From: Caryophanales bacterium UBA4100
Lineage (GTDB): Bacteria > Bacillota > Bacilli > Paenibacillales > UBA4045
Length of the DNA: 15,074 bases
Direction of reading: 5' to 3'
Assembly: GCA_002383285.1 (NCBI GenBank)
Contig: DFXU01000043.1
Coordinates: 380-15,453 of the forward strand
Position 1 is the first letter of the stretch; each line of letters opens with the position of its first letter. The notes beneath the pieces are model-generated. The model was given only the letters and a program-made list of their open reading frames with translations. It had not been told where the DNA came from and ran no database searches. Positions 7,534 to 14,901 of the stretch are shown one piece after another. The position numbers were made by a program, and so were the translations under genes.

Positions 7534-7561
7534 TATGATATGAAATTGGGTTAGTACGCGT
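7534..7561 (-). promoter_or_regulatory. Sigma-K-like promoter before the small-protein trio
   Basis: Reading the minus strand, ACG (7559-7561) is followed after 16 nt by CATATCATA (7534-7542), which fits the mother-cell sigma-K pattern AC-N16/17-CATAnnnTA known from Bacillus spore coat and cge genes. Transcription would start near 7527, about 30 nt before the first small gene. The -10 match is complete and the -35 is partial. It could be chance in AT-rich DNA. Confidence 0.45.
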
Positions 7562-7590
7562 GATAAAAGACGCAATAGCATATGATAAGT

Positions 7591-8766
7591 CTATCTAAGC
7601 TGTACTATAATATTTTGCTTAACCTCATCTAGTAGCCTTAATACTTCATCCAGACTGTCACCTCTGACAATGATCTGTCCAATTCGATCGGTACCTACTC
7701 TGAATTTAGAAACCATGCTACCCACAGGATAATCTAGAGCAACTTGTATAATATTCGGGTGTGGAGAATTGTTGTTCTGCAAGCTTATAATTTCACCTGC
7801 TTCATTAGCAATTAGCAATTCACAAGCGCAAGGCTGTATTGTTAACACCTCGAAATTAGGGACTATCCCTAGGGCAGCTCTAATCATCTGTTCATAGTAA
7901 TCGAAACCATAGTATGTTGAGACAAGCTCTGGTAAACATGTCGCTCCCGCTCTACCACCAATCTCAAGCACATATACCTCTTGATCCCTCATTATGAAGT
8001 CTGCATTAATTGCACAATTATTCAAGCCTAAAGCGAGAATACATCGCTCAAGCTGAATATGAATGTCATGTACGACCTCTTCAGGTAGCTCAATCGGGAC
8101 ATGATGACCTATTGGGACCCCTGCATCACCATAGAACATAAGGTCACCATGAGGCATAACAAATTGAATAATATGATTATACACATAAGCTTGGGCTCCG
8201 AACTCTACGCCTTCAATGAATTGCTCAACGATAAAGTAATCCTGTTTGGTCGTCTTCATCACAGAATTATAGGCATACTTCACTTGATTTGCTTGCTCCA
8301 CCTTAATAATTCCTTTACTCGCTCCACTATCGACCGCTTTGAATATGAGCGGTAGCCCTAGAACATTCAACGCTTCGTAAGCATCTGCAAGACTCATCAC
8401 CCTCAAGAATTTAGCAGTGCGTACATCATGGCTCACAAAAGCCTGCTTCATCGCCCATTTATTCGATGACAAAGCTGCGGAATCAAAGCTAACTCCGCAT
8501 AAGCCTAATGTATCAACAACTTTACCAATTGCTCTCACAGCCACGTCGGTGCCCGTCGAACAAATCCCATCGATTTGTTCGAATTGGGACACTTCTATTA
8601 CCCGGTCAATGTTTATTGTATCTACTTCATAAACCTTATCAGCCCAAGCGAATCCTGGATAATTACCAGGACTACTAAGGACAATCACATGCAAGCCCAT
8701 CTGTTTCGCTGTCTGAATTAACGGTAGCTGAGAGATACCCGCGCCTAGAACCATTAGCTTCTTCAT
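7591..8766 (-). CDS. ATP-grasp ligase (carboxylate-amine ligase type)
   Basis: Predicted ligase of 391 residues that would activate a carboxylate with ATP and join it to an amine. Residues 1-100 form the Rossmann-like pre-ATP-grasp domain beginning KKLMVLGAGISQLPLI. The central ATP-grasp region shows the nucleotide-binding KAVDSGASKGI (143-153) and VEQFIEGVEFG (180-190), and the metal-binding CAINADF with YVLEIGGRAGAT (251-276). The last 90 residues are a PurK/carbamoyl-phosphate-synthase-like C-terminal domain. It overlaps the upstream aminotransferase by 4 nt (ATGA), implying coupled translation and sequential chemistry: the aminotransferase makes an amino sugar and this enzyme would attach an amino acid or other acid to it. 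That pathway is inference from gene order; the fold is clear. Confidence 0.9.
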   Translation of the reverse strand: MKKLMVLGAGISQLPLIQTAKQMGLHVIVLSSPGNYPGFAWADKVYEVDTINIDRVIEVSQFEQIDGICSTGTDVAVRAIGKVVDTLGLCGVSFDSAALSSNKWAMKQAFVSHDVRTAKFLRVMSLADAYEALNVLGLPLIFKAVDSGASKGIIKVEQANQVKYAYNSVMKTTKQDYFIVEQFIEGVEFGAQAYVYNHIIQFVMPHGDLMFYGDAGVPIGHHVPIELPEEVVHDIHIQLERCILALGLNNCAINADFIMRDQEVYVLEIGGRAGATCLPELVSTYYGFDYYEQMIRAALGIVPNFEVLTIQPCACELLIANEAGEIISLQNNNSPHPNIIQVALDYPVGSMVSKFRVGTDRIGQIIVRGDSLDEVLRLLDEVKQNIIVQLR

Positions 8767-9917
8767 GGCTGAAAAGCTCGAATTCGGTCAATAATCCGAT
8801 CTAGATCATAATCCGTTACATTCGGATGAATCGGTAGGGTGAGAATTCTTCTCCATATCTCCGAGGATATTGGCACGACCGCTTGTAGGTGAATGTAACA
8901 AGGATGAAGGTGACATGGGTAGTAGTGCACGCCTGAGGCAATATTCACCTCTTGGAGATGGGTTATTAGGCGATCCCTCTGACTCTCATTATTCAATTTA
9001 ATTTGGAATAAGTGCCACGAGCTTCTGGCGTAGGATTGCTCCTGCGGAAGCTCTATCCAATCCAAGTCCTGAAGTTCAGCTATATAGGAGTCAGCAATTT
9101 CACGGCGTCGTCCGTTTAATTGACTAAGCTTCTTGAGCTGCACAAGGCCAATAGATGCCTGCAGATCATTCATGTGGTACTTATATCCAACCTCATTGAC
9201 GTAATATTGCCAGGCATAAACCTTCTCATTAGCTGAGCGCATCCAGGTATCTCGAGATATACCAACCCAACGCTTCTCTCTAATCCTACGATCCATCCAC
9301 TCTGCGTTACAGGTAATTGCTCCACCTTCACCAGTGGTTAAATTCTTGACCGCATGGAAGCTGAAGCAGGTCATATCGCTTATCGAACCAATACGCCTTC
9401 CTTTATACTCCGCACCACAAGCATGCGCCGCGTCTTCCACTACCTTGATTCCTCGTGAGTTAGCCAGCTTATGGATGGCATCCATGTCACAAGGATGACC
9501 AGCAAGATGAACAACGATAATTGCTCTGGTCCTACTCGTAATCTTACGTTCTATATCCTTCACGCATATATTCATCGTATCCGCTTCAATATCGGCAAAG
9601 ACCGGTGTAGCGCCTACATAGCTAACTGCATGGATGGTAGATATAAAGGTAAGCGATGGCACGATGACCTCGTCACCGGAACCGATCCTCAGAACATCTA
9701 AAGCTAAATGCAATGCAGCAGTACCAGAATTCAATGCCACTGCAAAGCGACTTTGAGCAAAGCTAGCAAATTGCTGTTCGAATTGCTCAGTTTTGGGTCC
9801 GAGACCTAACCAACCAGAACGTAGTACCTCCGTAGCCGCATCGATTTCCTCTTGCCCGATTGATGGCTGGAGAACAGGTATCAGCTTATGCTCCAAGATC
9901 ATTTCCCCTTTCTTCAA
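8763..9917 (-). CDS. DegT/DnrJ/EryC1/StrS-family PLP-dependent sugar aminotransferase
   Basis: Predicted nucleotide-sugar aminotransferase of about 384 residues, converting a keto-sugar to an amino-sugar with glutamate as the usual donor. Visible landmarks are the substrate loop SGWLGLGPKTEQFE (34-47), the cofactor-binding SGTAALHLALD (64-74), VVEDAAHACGAEY with the PLP-contacting Asp162 and His165, and the Schiff-base Lys191 in SFHAVKNLTTGEGG. The length fits the family. The start is unclear: TTG at 9917 has AAGGA about 9 nt upstream, and an internal ATG five codons on lies 2 nt from AGGGG. It follows the untagged glycosyltransferase by 12 nt and overlaps the ATP-grasp gene by 4 nt. Relatives act in spore-surface sugar synthesis (SpsC in B. 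subtilis). The 4,6-dehydratase that would make its substrate is not in this window. Confidence 0.94.
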   Translation of the reverse strand: MKKGEMILEHKLIPVLQPSIGQEEIDAATEVLRSGWLGLGPKTEQFEQQFASFAQSRFAVALNSGTAALHLALDVLRIGSGDEVIVPSLTFISTIHAVSYVGATPVFADIEADTMNICVKDIERKITSRTRAIIVVHLAGHPCDMDAIHKLANSRGIKVVEDAAHACGAEYKGRRIGSISDMTCFSFHAVKNLTTGEGGAITCNAEWMDRRIREKRWVGISRDTWMRSANEKVYAWQYYVNEVGYKYHMNDLQASIGLVQLKKLSQLNGRRREIADSYIAELQDLDWIELPQEQSYARSSWHLFQIKLNNESQRDRLITHLQEVNIASGVHYYPCHLHPCYIHLQAVVPISSEIWRRILTLPIHPNVTDYDLDRIIDRIRAFQP

Positions 9918-9929
9918 CTGCTCCGTTCC

Positions 9930-10955
9930 TTAAGTTAGCAAAATCTGCTTGCGCCAATGATCTGCACAAGCCTCTATAGAAAAGCTCTCCCTTGCTTTCC
10001 GCTCTGCACGCTTCTTGATATTCTCCCGAAGCTCTGGATGCTCAATCAGTTCCTCCAGCGCTGCATACCAGCCATCCCTAGTTTGTGCAACCAATAATCC
10101 ATCTGCATGATCAGTAATCCAATCCGAGTATGCCGGCGACGAGGTATATATACCAGGAATTCCACAAGCCCCATATTCGCGGAACTTATTGTTGGTCTTA
10201 CAATCATGAAGCAGAGTTTGCTCAAGAGGTGCCAAGCCAATATCCCAATTCGAACAGTAAAGTGTCTTTAAGAATTTCAAATAATCCGAGTTGTGCTTCC
10301 GGAATGATACTTGAGGCTTACCTTCAATCTCCACTGGGACATAACCGAAGAATTCCACTCTAACCTGATCGCCATATTTCCTAATAATTCCTCGCAATGC
10401 TTTAATGACGGGTTCGAACGCTACAGACTTTCTTCCACCTTCATATCCGATTACTATCTTATCGTTCTGTTTTTTATCTTTCTCTACCCCTTTTAATGCC
10501 GCAAAATCGACACTACCGGGAAAGCAGACTAAATTCCTAGGAGTGAAATGTGTCTCGAGATGCTTAGCGAAGAAAGAGGAGGCCACCTTTACGATATCCG
10601 CATTTTTCAAAAACTGAATGTATGTTGATTTCTTAGATGACTCATGGTAATATGCACCAATTTCTGTAGCAGGAGACATTGCCAAGAAATGATCATCAAT
10701 AACATAGACTGTCCTCTTACCCATCTCACGTGCAATCTCTAGCGATTTATAGGCCTCTTTCTTAACAGAGCGAAAGAAGATGATAATATCCGCTGCAGCC
10801 AATGCCGACACTTGTATATCTTCGTCAGATACAACATCATAGCTGCATATACGCTGCTTCGTTAGATAGTCAAATGGCTGCTCTATCCCAATTTTATAGG
10901 ATGCAATTTTATCTGATCCGATGATGAGCGCATGTATATCCCCTCTTCTCCCCAT
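9930..10955 (-). CDS. GT-B-type glycosyltransferase, untagged paralogue
   Basis: Predicted cytoplasmic glycosyltransferase of 341 residues. The N-terminal Rossmann-like half contains VYVIDDHF near 83-90. The C-terminal nucleotide-sugar-binding half contains IVIGYEGG (167-174), NWDIGLAPLE (236-245) and NKFREYGACGIPGIY (256-270), and ends with the FSIEACADHW helix. It is clearly a paralogue of the 400-residue protein encoded immediately upstream: all these motifs occur in the same order, and the last one is almost identical. It lacks the Arg-rich, Gly-repeat N-terminus of that protein and begins directly with MGRRGDIHALIIG. The ATG at 10955 has GGAG 7 nt upstream, and only 22 nt separate the two genes. 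Donor and acceptor sugars are unknown. The tandem pair suggests two successive transfers or alternative donors. Confidence 0.88.
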   Translation of the reverse strand: MGRRGDIHALIIGSDKIASYKIGIEQPFDYLTKQRICSYDVVSDEDIQVSALAAADIIIFFRSVKKEAYKSLEIAREMGKRTVYVIDDHFLAMSPATEIGAYYHESSKKSTYIQFLKNADIVKVASSFFAKHLETHFTPRNLVCFPGSVDFAALKGVEKDKKQNDKIVIGYEGGRKSVAFEPVIKALRGIIRKYGDQVRVEFFGYVPVEIEGKPQVSFRKHNSDYLKFLKTLYCSNWDIGLAPLEQTLLHDCKTNNKFREYGACGIPGIYTSSPAYSDWITDHADGLLVAQTRDGWYAALEELIEHPELRENIKKRAERKARESFSIEACADHWRKQILLT

Positions 10956-10977
10956 CGTTGTTCTCCTTCCTTCCTGT

Positions 10978-12180
10978 TTACTTGCTCAATATAGCTGAGT
11001 TCCAATGCTCCACGCATACATCCAGCGAGAAATTCTGTCTTACCATGCTATCCGCACGATCTATAATCTGATGCCGCATGGGAGGATTCTCAATCATCGT
11101 CCTCAAGCCTTCATACCATCCATCCTCTGTATGGGGAACTAGGTATCCTGTTTCCCCATGAGTTACCCATGGCCTATAAACTGGTGAGTCGGAGTAAATC
11201 CCGGCAATCCGACAAGCTCCATACTCACGGAACTTATTATTCGTCTTGTTATTGTTGAACGAGTGTCTTTCTAGAGGGGCCAGCCCAATATCCCAATTAC
11301 ATTCACACAGCTTTCTAATGAAGCTTCTGTAATCCATACCACATTCTTCGAAGGTGACCATTGGATGATTCGCCAGAGCAGCAGGGACAAATCCATAAAA
11401 TTCAAGCCTGACAAACCCTCCGTAATAATCAAGAATTCTCCGAAGCGCTGGAACTACCTTTGCAAAGTCCGCTTCCTTATTACCACCTTCATAACCGATC
11501 ACAATCTGGCCATCTGTTTCGTTTTTTGGGTATTGGTCCAACCAATTGAAATCAACACTCCCCGGAAAATAGATAACATCCCTACTAAAGCGCTCTTGGA
11601 TGTAATCACCTAATATCTGAGAATCCACCTTGACGATTTGTGAGTTTCGCAAAAACTGAATGAGCGTCTCTCTTCTAGATGGGTCCGCATAGTACTCACC
11701 AACAGGTGTATGGGGCTCAAGCTCCAAAAAATTATCATCTATAACATAAACTGTCCGTTTACCAAGCTGATGCGCCAATTCCAGATAGGTATACGATGCA
11801 GGCTCGACATTACGAAGGAAGACGATTGTATGAGCAGCCGCAACATGCTCTTGACTAACATCCTCCTCAGTACGAATCTCATAATTGAAGTTCCCACGAT
11901 TATGCAGCTCATTAAATGGTTGAACAATTCCGATTTCCAACGAAGGAATGATCCCCGCTGTGATAACCAGAACATCTAGCTGTAGCGGCAAGGGAGCTTC
12001 AATGATATTGGTAGAATTCCGCACACGACTTGCATCTGAACGACCTTGCTGAAAGCCATCCTCCTTACCCTGCTTAAATCCAGCGATATGCCCCAACTGA
12101 TAAGCGCTAAGCTGAATAGGGCGTCGTCGATTCCGCCTTCTCCTAACGCTTCGTTTCTTGAGCAGAACCATCCTTATCAT
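10978..12180 (-). CDS. GT-B-type glycosyltransferase with N-terminal Arg-rich and Gly-tetrad tag
   Basis: Predicted glycosyltransferase of up to 400 residues. Residues 8-20 are almost all Arg/Lys (KKRSVRRRRNRRR). Residues 27-50 carry Gly or Ala at every fourth position (G30, G34, G38, G42, G46, A50) with Phe at 35 and 43. A short linker leads into the catalytic part at about 65, which shares VYVIDDNF (144-151), VIGYEGG (227-233), WDIGLAPLE (296-304) and NKFREYGAC (315-323) with the following paralogue. The start is ATG at 12180, overlapping the previous stop, or more likely the ATG at 12171, since GGGAG is only 1 nt from the first. The extra N-terminus matches that of three neighbours and not the paralogue, so it is probably a localisation or assembly module, not part of catalysis (inference). 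Confidence 0.88.
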   Translation of the reverse strand: MIRMVLLKKRSVRRRRNRRRPIQLSAYQLGHIAGFKQGKEDGFQQGRSDASRVRNSTNIIEAPLPLQLDVLVITAGIIPSLEIGIVQPFNELHNRGNFNYEIRTEEDVSQEHVAAAHTIVFLRNVEPASYTYLELAHQLGKRTVYVIDDNFLELEPHTPVGEYYADPSRRETLIQFLRNSQIVKVDSQILGDYIQERFSRDVIYFPGSVDFNWLDQYPKNETDGQIVIGYEGGNKEADFAKVVPALRRILDYYGGFVRLEFYGFVPAALANHPMVTFEECGMDYRSFIRKLCECNWDIGLAPLERHSFNNNKTNNKFREYGACRIAGIYSDSPVYRPWVTHGETGYLVPHTEDGWYEGLRTMIENPPMRHQIIDRADSMVRQNFSLDVCVEHWNSAILSK

Positions 12181-12455
12181 TCTCCCTTATATGCTTCTTG
12201 ATGACCGGCTTCCAAGCCGCCACTATAACCAACATTGAACCCTTCGTTATATGCAGTATCGAAGCCGTTATCATAAGCTTTATTGTAGGAAAGCTTGCGA
12301 CTAGCCAGTACTCTTCTGACACCTTTTCTAATACCCTTCCTAACACCCCTTCTACCTTTTTTCAAACCATGCACTCTAGTTTGACGACGCCTTCTAGTTG
12401 TTACCCTTGGTTTTCTCTTCAATCTACTTTTACTGCGAGCTCTCAAGGTATGCAC
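12177..12455 (-). CDS. Arg-rich, Gly/Tyr tetrad-repeat protein (stand-alone tag protein)
   Basis: Very basic protein of 89-92 residues without an enzyme domain. Residues 5-53 are crowded with Arg and Lys (RLKRKPRV, TTRRRRQTR, GVRKGIRKGVRR). Residues 57-91 are a four-residue repeat with Gly or Ala at 60, 64, 68, 72, 76, 80, 84 and 88 and Tyr or Phe right after most of them (YNKAYDNGFDTAYNEGFNVG). The GTG at 12455 overlaps the ribosome binding site itself, so the better start is the TTG at 12446, 8 nt after GGAGG. It lies 23 nt after the GT2 gene and overlaps the next by 4 nt. The composition recalls basic spore coat proteins such as CotG, without sequence homology that I can show. It may be a structural scaffold or hub for the tagged glycosyltransferases. 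Confidence 0.82.
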   Translation of the reverse strand: MHTLRARSKSRLKRKPRVTTRRRRQTRVHGLKKGRRGVRKGIRKGVRRVLASRKLSYNKAYDNGFDTAYNEGFNVGYSGGLEAGHQEAYKGE

Positions 12456-12478
12456 CTCCTTCTCTTCATATACGCTTC

Positions 12479-13849
12479 CTAAATATTACTAGCCCTAATT
12501 ACTGGTGCACAGATGATAGGCGGTCCTTCTTGATATAATTGCCGATTCTTATCAATGTCAACGATGGGATATGCGTTCAGATTCCAGGTCGCTATTGCTT
12601 GCAGATTAATAAATCGGTGTAACTTCCCACCCTTGAACTGATATATATTCCCTTCCAGCGCCTTAATCAGCATTCCTTCAGCAAGGGTACTCCCTGCATA
12701 ATTACTTTGTGCTATATCCATTGACTCTTGTGCATCCAAGCCCTGCATTCCTTGAATTCGCTGTACTACTTGATCTGCGGAGATCTCATCACCAAGCTGC
12801 CAACTACGCAAATCGACCTGTGAAACATGGATTGCTTCTATCCCACAAACTTCTATCCCACAATCACCGCTAATCAGATACCTCATGCCATTCTCTACCC
12901 AATATAAGGTAGAACTCATTCCTCGGATGATGACGCAAGTAGGATAGAAATCTATCGAGCGCAGCTGTACCCCCTCCATGTTCTCCAGCCATTCAAGTGA
13001 CAGATAACCATGAGGATCAGACCACTTATTCGAATAGAAGGATAGGTTGTTACCATAAACCTGATCGAATCTGCCCTGCAGTGACTTCATGCTTATACTA
13101 CCGTAATGATGGATGAAGGTATCCTTAGCGATAACCAGCTTTAGTCCCATTAGACGAGCACGCAGCCCATAATCGTCATCCTCACAATTTCCTATCTCAA
13201 AGCCCTCATCGAAGTATCCTAAGCTAATGAATGTCTCCCGCCTGAGCAGCATGCAGAAGCCAGTTAACCTTCCGGTAACAGTCCACCGATCTGCCTCGGA
13301 TTTATTGTAGGTCCTTGCAAATTTCTGCATCTCAGCCATACTCATATAATGGGTATCGATCAACTGATCCCCACTAATATAATTTGTCACAGGTCCGACG
13401 ATTCCAATATGTGGGTCACTATGCAAGCAGTGGAGCAAGTTACTGAGCCAGTTCGTCGTCACGACCGAATCATTATTCAGAATTAATAGTGTCGTCCCCC
13501 TTGCCAGCTTCAGTCCTTGATTTACGGCTGCGGCAAATCCACGATTGTCCGGGAGGAGTTGAAAGCGAACACTGCTTAATGAATTTATATATTCGCTCGA
13601 TCCATCATCAGAGCCGTTATCTATAATTATTAATTCATAAGGCTCGGGTGTGTATTGACGTATACTCTCTATGCATTCACGCAGGTAATTCAATTGATTA
13701 TAGTTAGGAATAATGATACTCGTTCCTTCGAATGAAGATCCTGATAGCCCCACCTGTCTTCCCCGATCATAACCATCGTTGTATCCTGCTCGAAAACCAC
13801 TATTATAGCCGCTGTTATACCCAGCTCTTCGTTGTATAAGCTTCCTCAT
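12479..13849 (-). CDS. GT2-family glycosyltransferase (CgeD-like) with N-terminal Gly/Tyr tetrad tag
   Basis: Predicted glycosyltransferase of 456 residues in three parts. Residues 1-34 are the tag: basic MRKLIQRR, then Gly at 10, 14, 18, 22, 26, 30 and 34 with Tyr/Phe following most of them. Residues 43-285 are a GT-A catalytic domain of family GT2: TSIIIPNYNQ, LIIIDNGSDDGS, the metal-binding NND at 125-127, the acceptor loop TGRLTGFCMLLRRE (192-205), and CEDDDYGLRAR (222-232) with the likely catalytic acid. Residues 300-456 are a non-catalytic extension with two units resembling the 'G-x-L-I, Y-x-x-x-x-G-x-x-R-x-I' repeats of exported proteins (about 310-357 and 391-445). The ATG at 13849 has GAGG 7 nt upstream and overlaps the GT-D stop by 4 nt, so the two are coupled. 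Spore-surface glycan extension is the likely role. Confidence 0.92.
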   Translation of the reverse strand: MRKLIQRRAGYNSGYNSGFRAGYNDGYDRGRQVGLSGSSFEGTSIIIPNYNQLNYLRECIESIRQYTPEPYELIIIDNGSDDGSSEYINSLSSVRFQLLPDNRGFAAAVNQGLKLARGTTLLILNNDSVVTTNWLSNLLHCLHSDPHIGIVGPVTNYISGDQLIDTHYMSMAEMQKFARTYNKSEADRWTVTGRLTGFCMLLRRETFISLGYFDEGFEIGNCEDDDYGLRARLMGLKLVIAKDTFIHHYGSISMKSLQGRFDQVYGNNLSFYSNKWSDPHGYLSLEWLENMEGVQLRSIDFYPTCVIIRGMSSTLYWVENGMRYLISGDCGIEVCGIEAIHVSQVDLRSWQLGDEISADQVVQRIQGMQGLDAQESMDIAQSNYAGSTLAEGMLIKALEGNIYQFKGGKLHRFINLQAIATWNLNAYPIVDIDKNRQLYQEGPPIICAPVIRASNI

Positions 13850-14865
13850 AATTGTGCCTCACCTTTAATGAATGAATCAGCCAGATGTCCGAAATCGATC
13901 GCTACCTTGCCATGCTGTGAGGCAATCTGCTGCACGATAATGACTGCTGGTATGCCCGCTCCAACAAGAGCAATGTCATAATCATAGGCAGCTATCTCAC
14001 TCATCACTCTTGGTATATCCTGCATCCCATTCACAGGAGCAACGACCCCTGCCACCTGCATCCCCTTGCTAGACAAGAACTGGGAGAGCTCTGGTGCGGT
14101 ATTGCCTACGATCAGGATGCTTCGATTCGTTAGTATTCTAGTTAAATGTCCTTCCAAGTATAGGGAATAATTAATCGTTGATGAGGTAAGTCGTAGATGT
14201 CGGTAATTGATGCCATGGGCTTTAAATACAGCAAAGGCGAAGGGTTGGAAGTTAGTCATTCTCAGTATAGGTATCCCTACTATCGAAGCTTTCTGGATTG
14301 CGTATAACAGTTGGTCTCTTGCATTCAAATCGGGGATATGAACACCGGCATAGCTTAGAAAGTATCCGTCCCTGCGCACCTGCTCCTCACTCAATACCGA
14401 TTCTTGGGCTAAGGTTAACAATTCACCATCACCTAGACGAACGACAGACAGTGGGGATCTCGTATTCATCGCTTCGATAATTTGTTCACCCACTTCGGGT
14501 GCACCCATAAGCTTGAGAATTTGAGGCCTTAGCTGCTCCACCCCAGCTTCAATAATCTGTCGAATGGAGATATCGGGAAGAATATCCAGATCGGGCAGAA
14601 GCGAGTTCACAATCGCATCTCCTCCATCATAAAGCCCCCTCTTATATTCCTCTTCAGCATTAAATTCCTGACCCTTCTCAGGGTGTCTCATCATACTGTT
14701 CAATTGATTTATTGCTTTGTTATAGCCCGTATCAAAGCCTTGATTATAGGAGGCAGCAACTAGCTTTAGACTTTTTTTCTTACGTACATATAGGTAGGAT
14801 CGTCTTCTTCGAGGCAGGCTCTTCGACTTCAAGCTCTTCTTTCTTCTGGCAATACGCTGCCGCAT
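13846..14865 (-). CDS. GT-D-fold glycosyltransferase with N-terminal basic and Gly/Tyr tag
   Basis: Protein of 339 residues. Residues 1-35 are strongly basic (RRKKSLKSKSLPRRRR, VRKKKSLK). Residues 40-51 carry two tetrads (YNQGFDTGYNKA), and a second small piece, YKRGLYDGG, lies at 74-82. From about 130 onward is a GT-D-type glycosyltransferase domain: the nucleotide-sugar signature VVRLGDGELL (141-150), the ILIVGNTAPELSQFL strand-helix (250-264), and near the end DIALVGAG (297-304) and GKVAIDFGHLAD (319-330). GT-D domains were first described in streptococcal adhesin glycosylation and are common in Firmicute glycan clusters. ATG at 14865 follows GGGAGGG by about 5 nt; a 36-nt gap separates it from the CgeB-like fragment upstream, so they are probably cotranscribed. 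The donor sugar is unknown. Confidence 0.87.
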   Translation of the reverse strand: MRQRIARRKKSLKSKSLPRRRRSYLYVRKKKSLKLVAASYNQGFDTGYNKAINQLNSMMRHPEKGQEFNAEEEYKRGLYDGGDAIVNSLLPDLDILPDISIRQIIEAGVEQLRPQILKLMGAPEVGEQIIEAMNTRSPLSVVRLGDGELLTLAQESVLSEEQVRRDGYFLSYAGVHIPDLNARDQLLYAIQKASIVGIPILRMTNFQPFAFAVFKAHGINYRHLRLTSSTINYSLYLEGHLTRILTNRSILIVGNTAPELSQFLSSKGMQVAGVVAPVNGMQDIPRVMSEIAAYDYDIALVGAGIPAVIIVQQIASQHGKVAIDFGHLADSFIKGEAQL

Positions 14866-14901
14866 GGTTTCCCTCCCATCACGTATAATATTGCACTCTT
14901 G

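Noticed and set aside
11739..11975. Minus-strand ORF inside the tagged GT-B gene
   Set aside because: It is an alternative frame of the glycosyltransferase gene, whose own frame shows conserved motifs throughout.
12143..12346. 67-codon minus-strand ORF over the tag-only gene
   Set aside because: It overlaps the tag protein in another frame; the tag frame has the regular Gly/Tyr repeat and a proper ribosome binding site.
13740..13830. Tandem DNA repeat or CRISPR-like array in the GY-repeat region
   Set aside because: The repeats exist only at protein level; codons differ from unit to unit, with no constant DNA repeat or spacer pattern.
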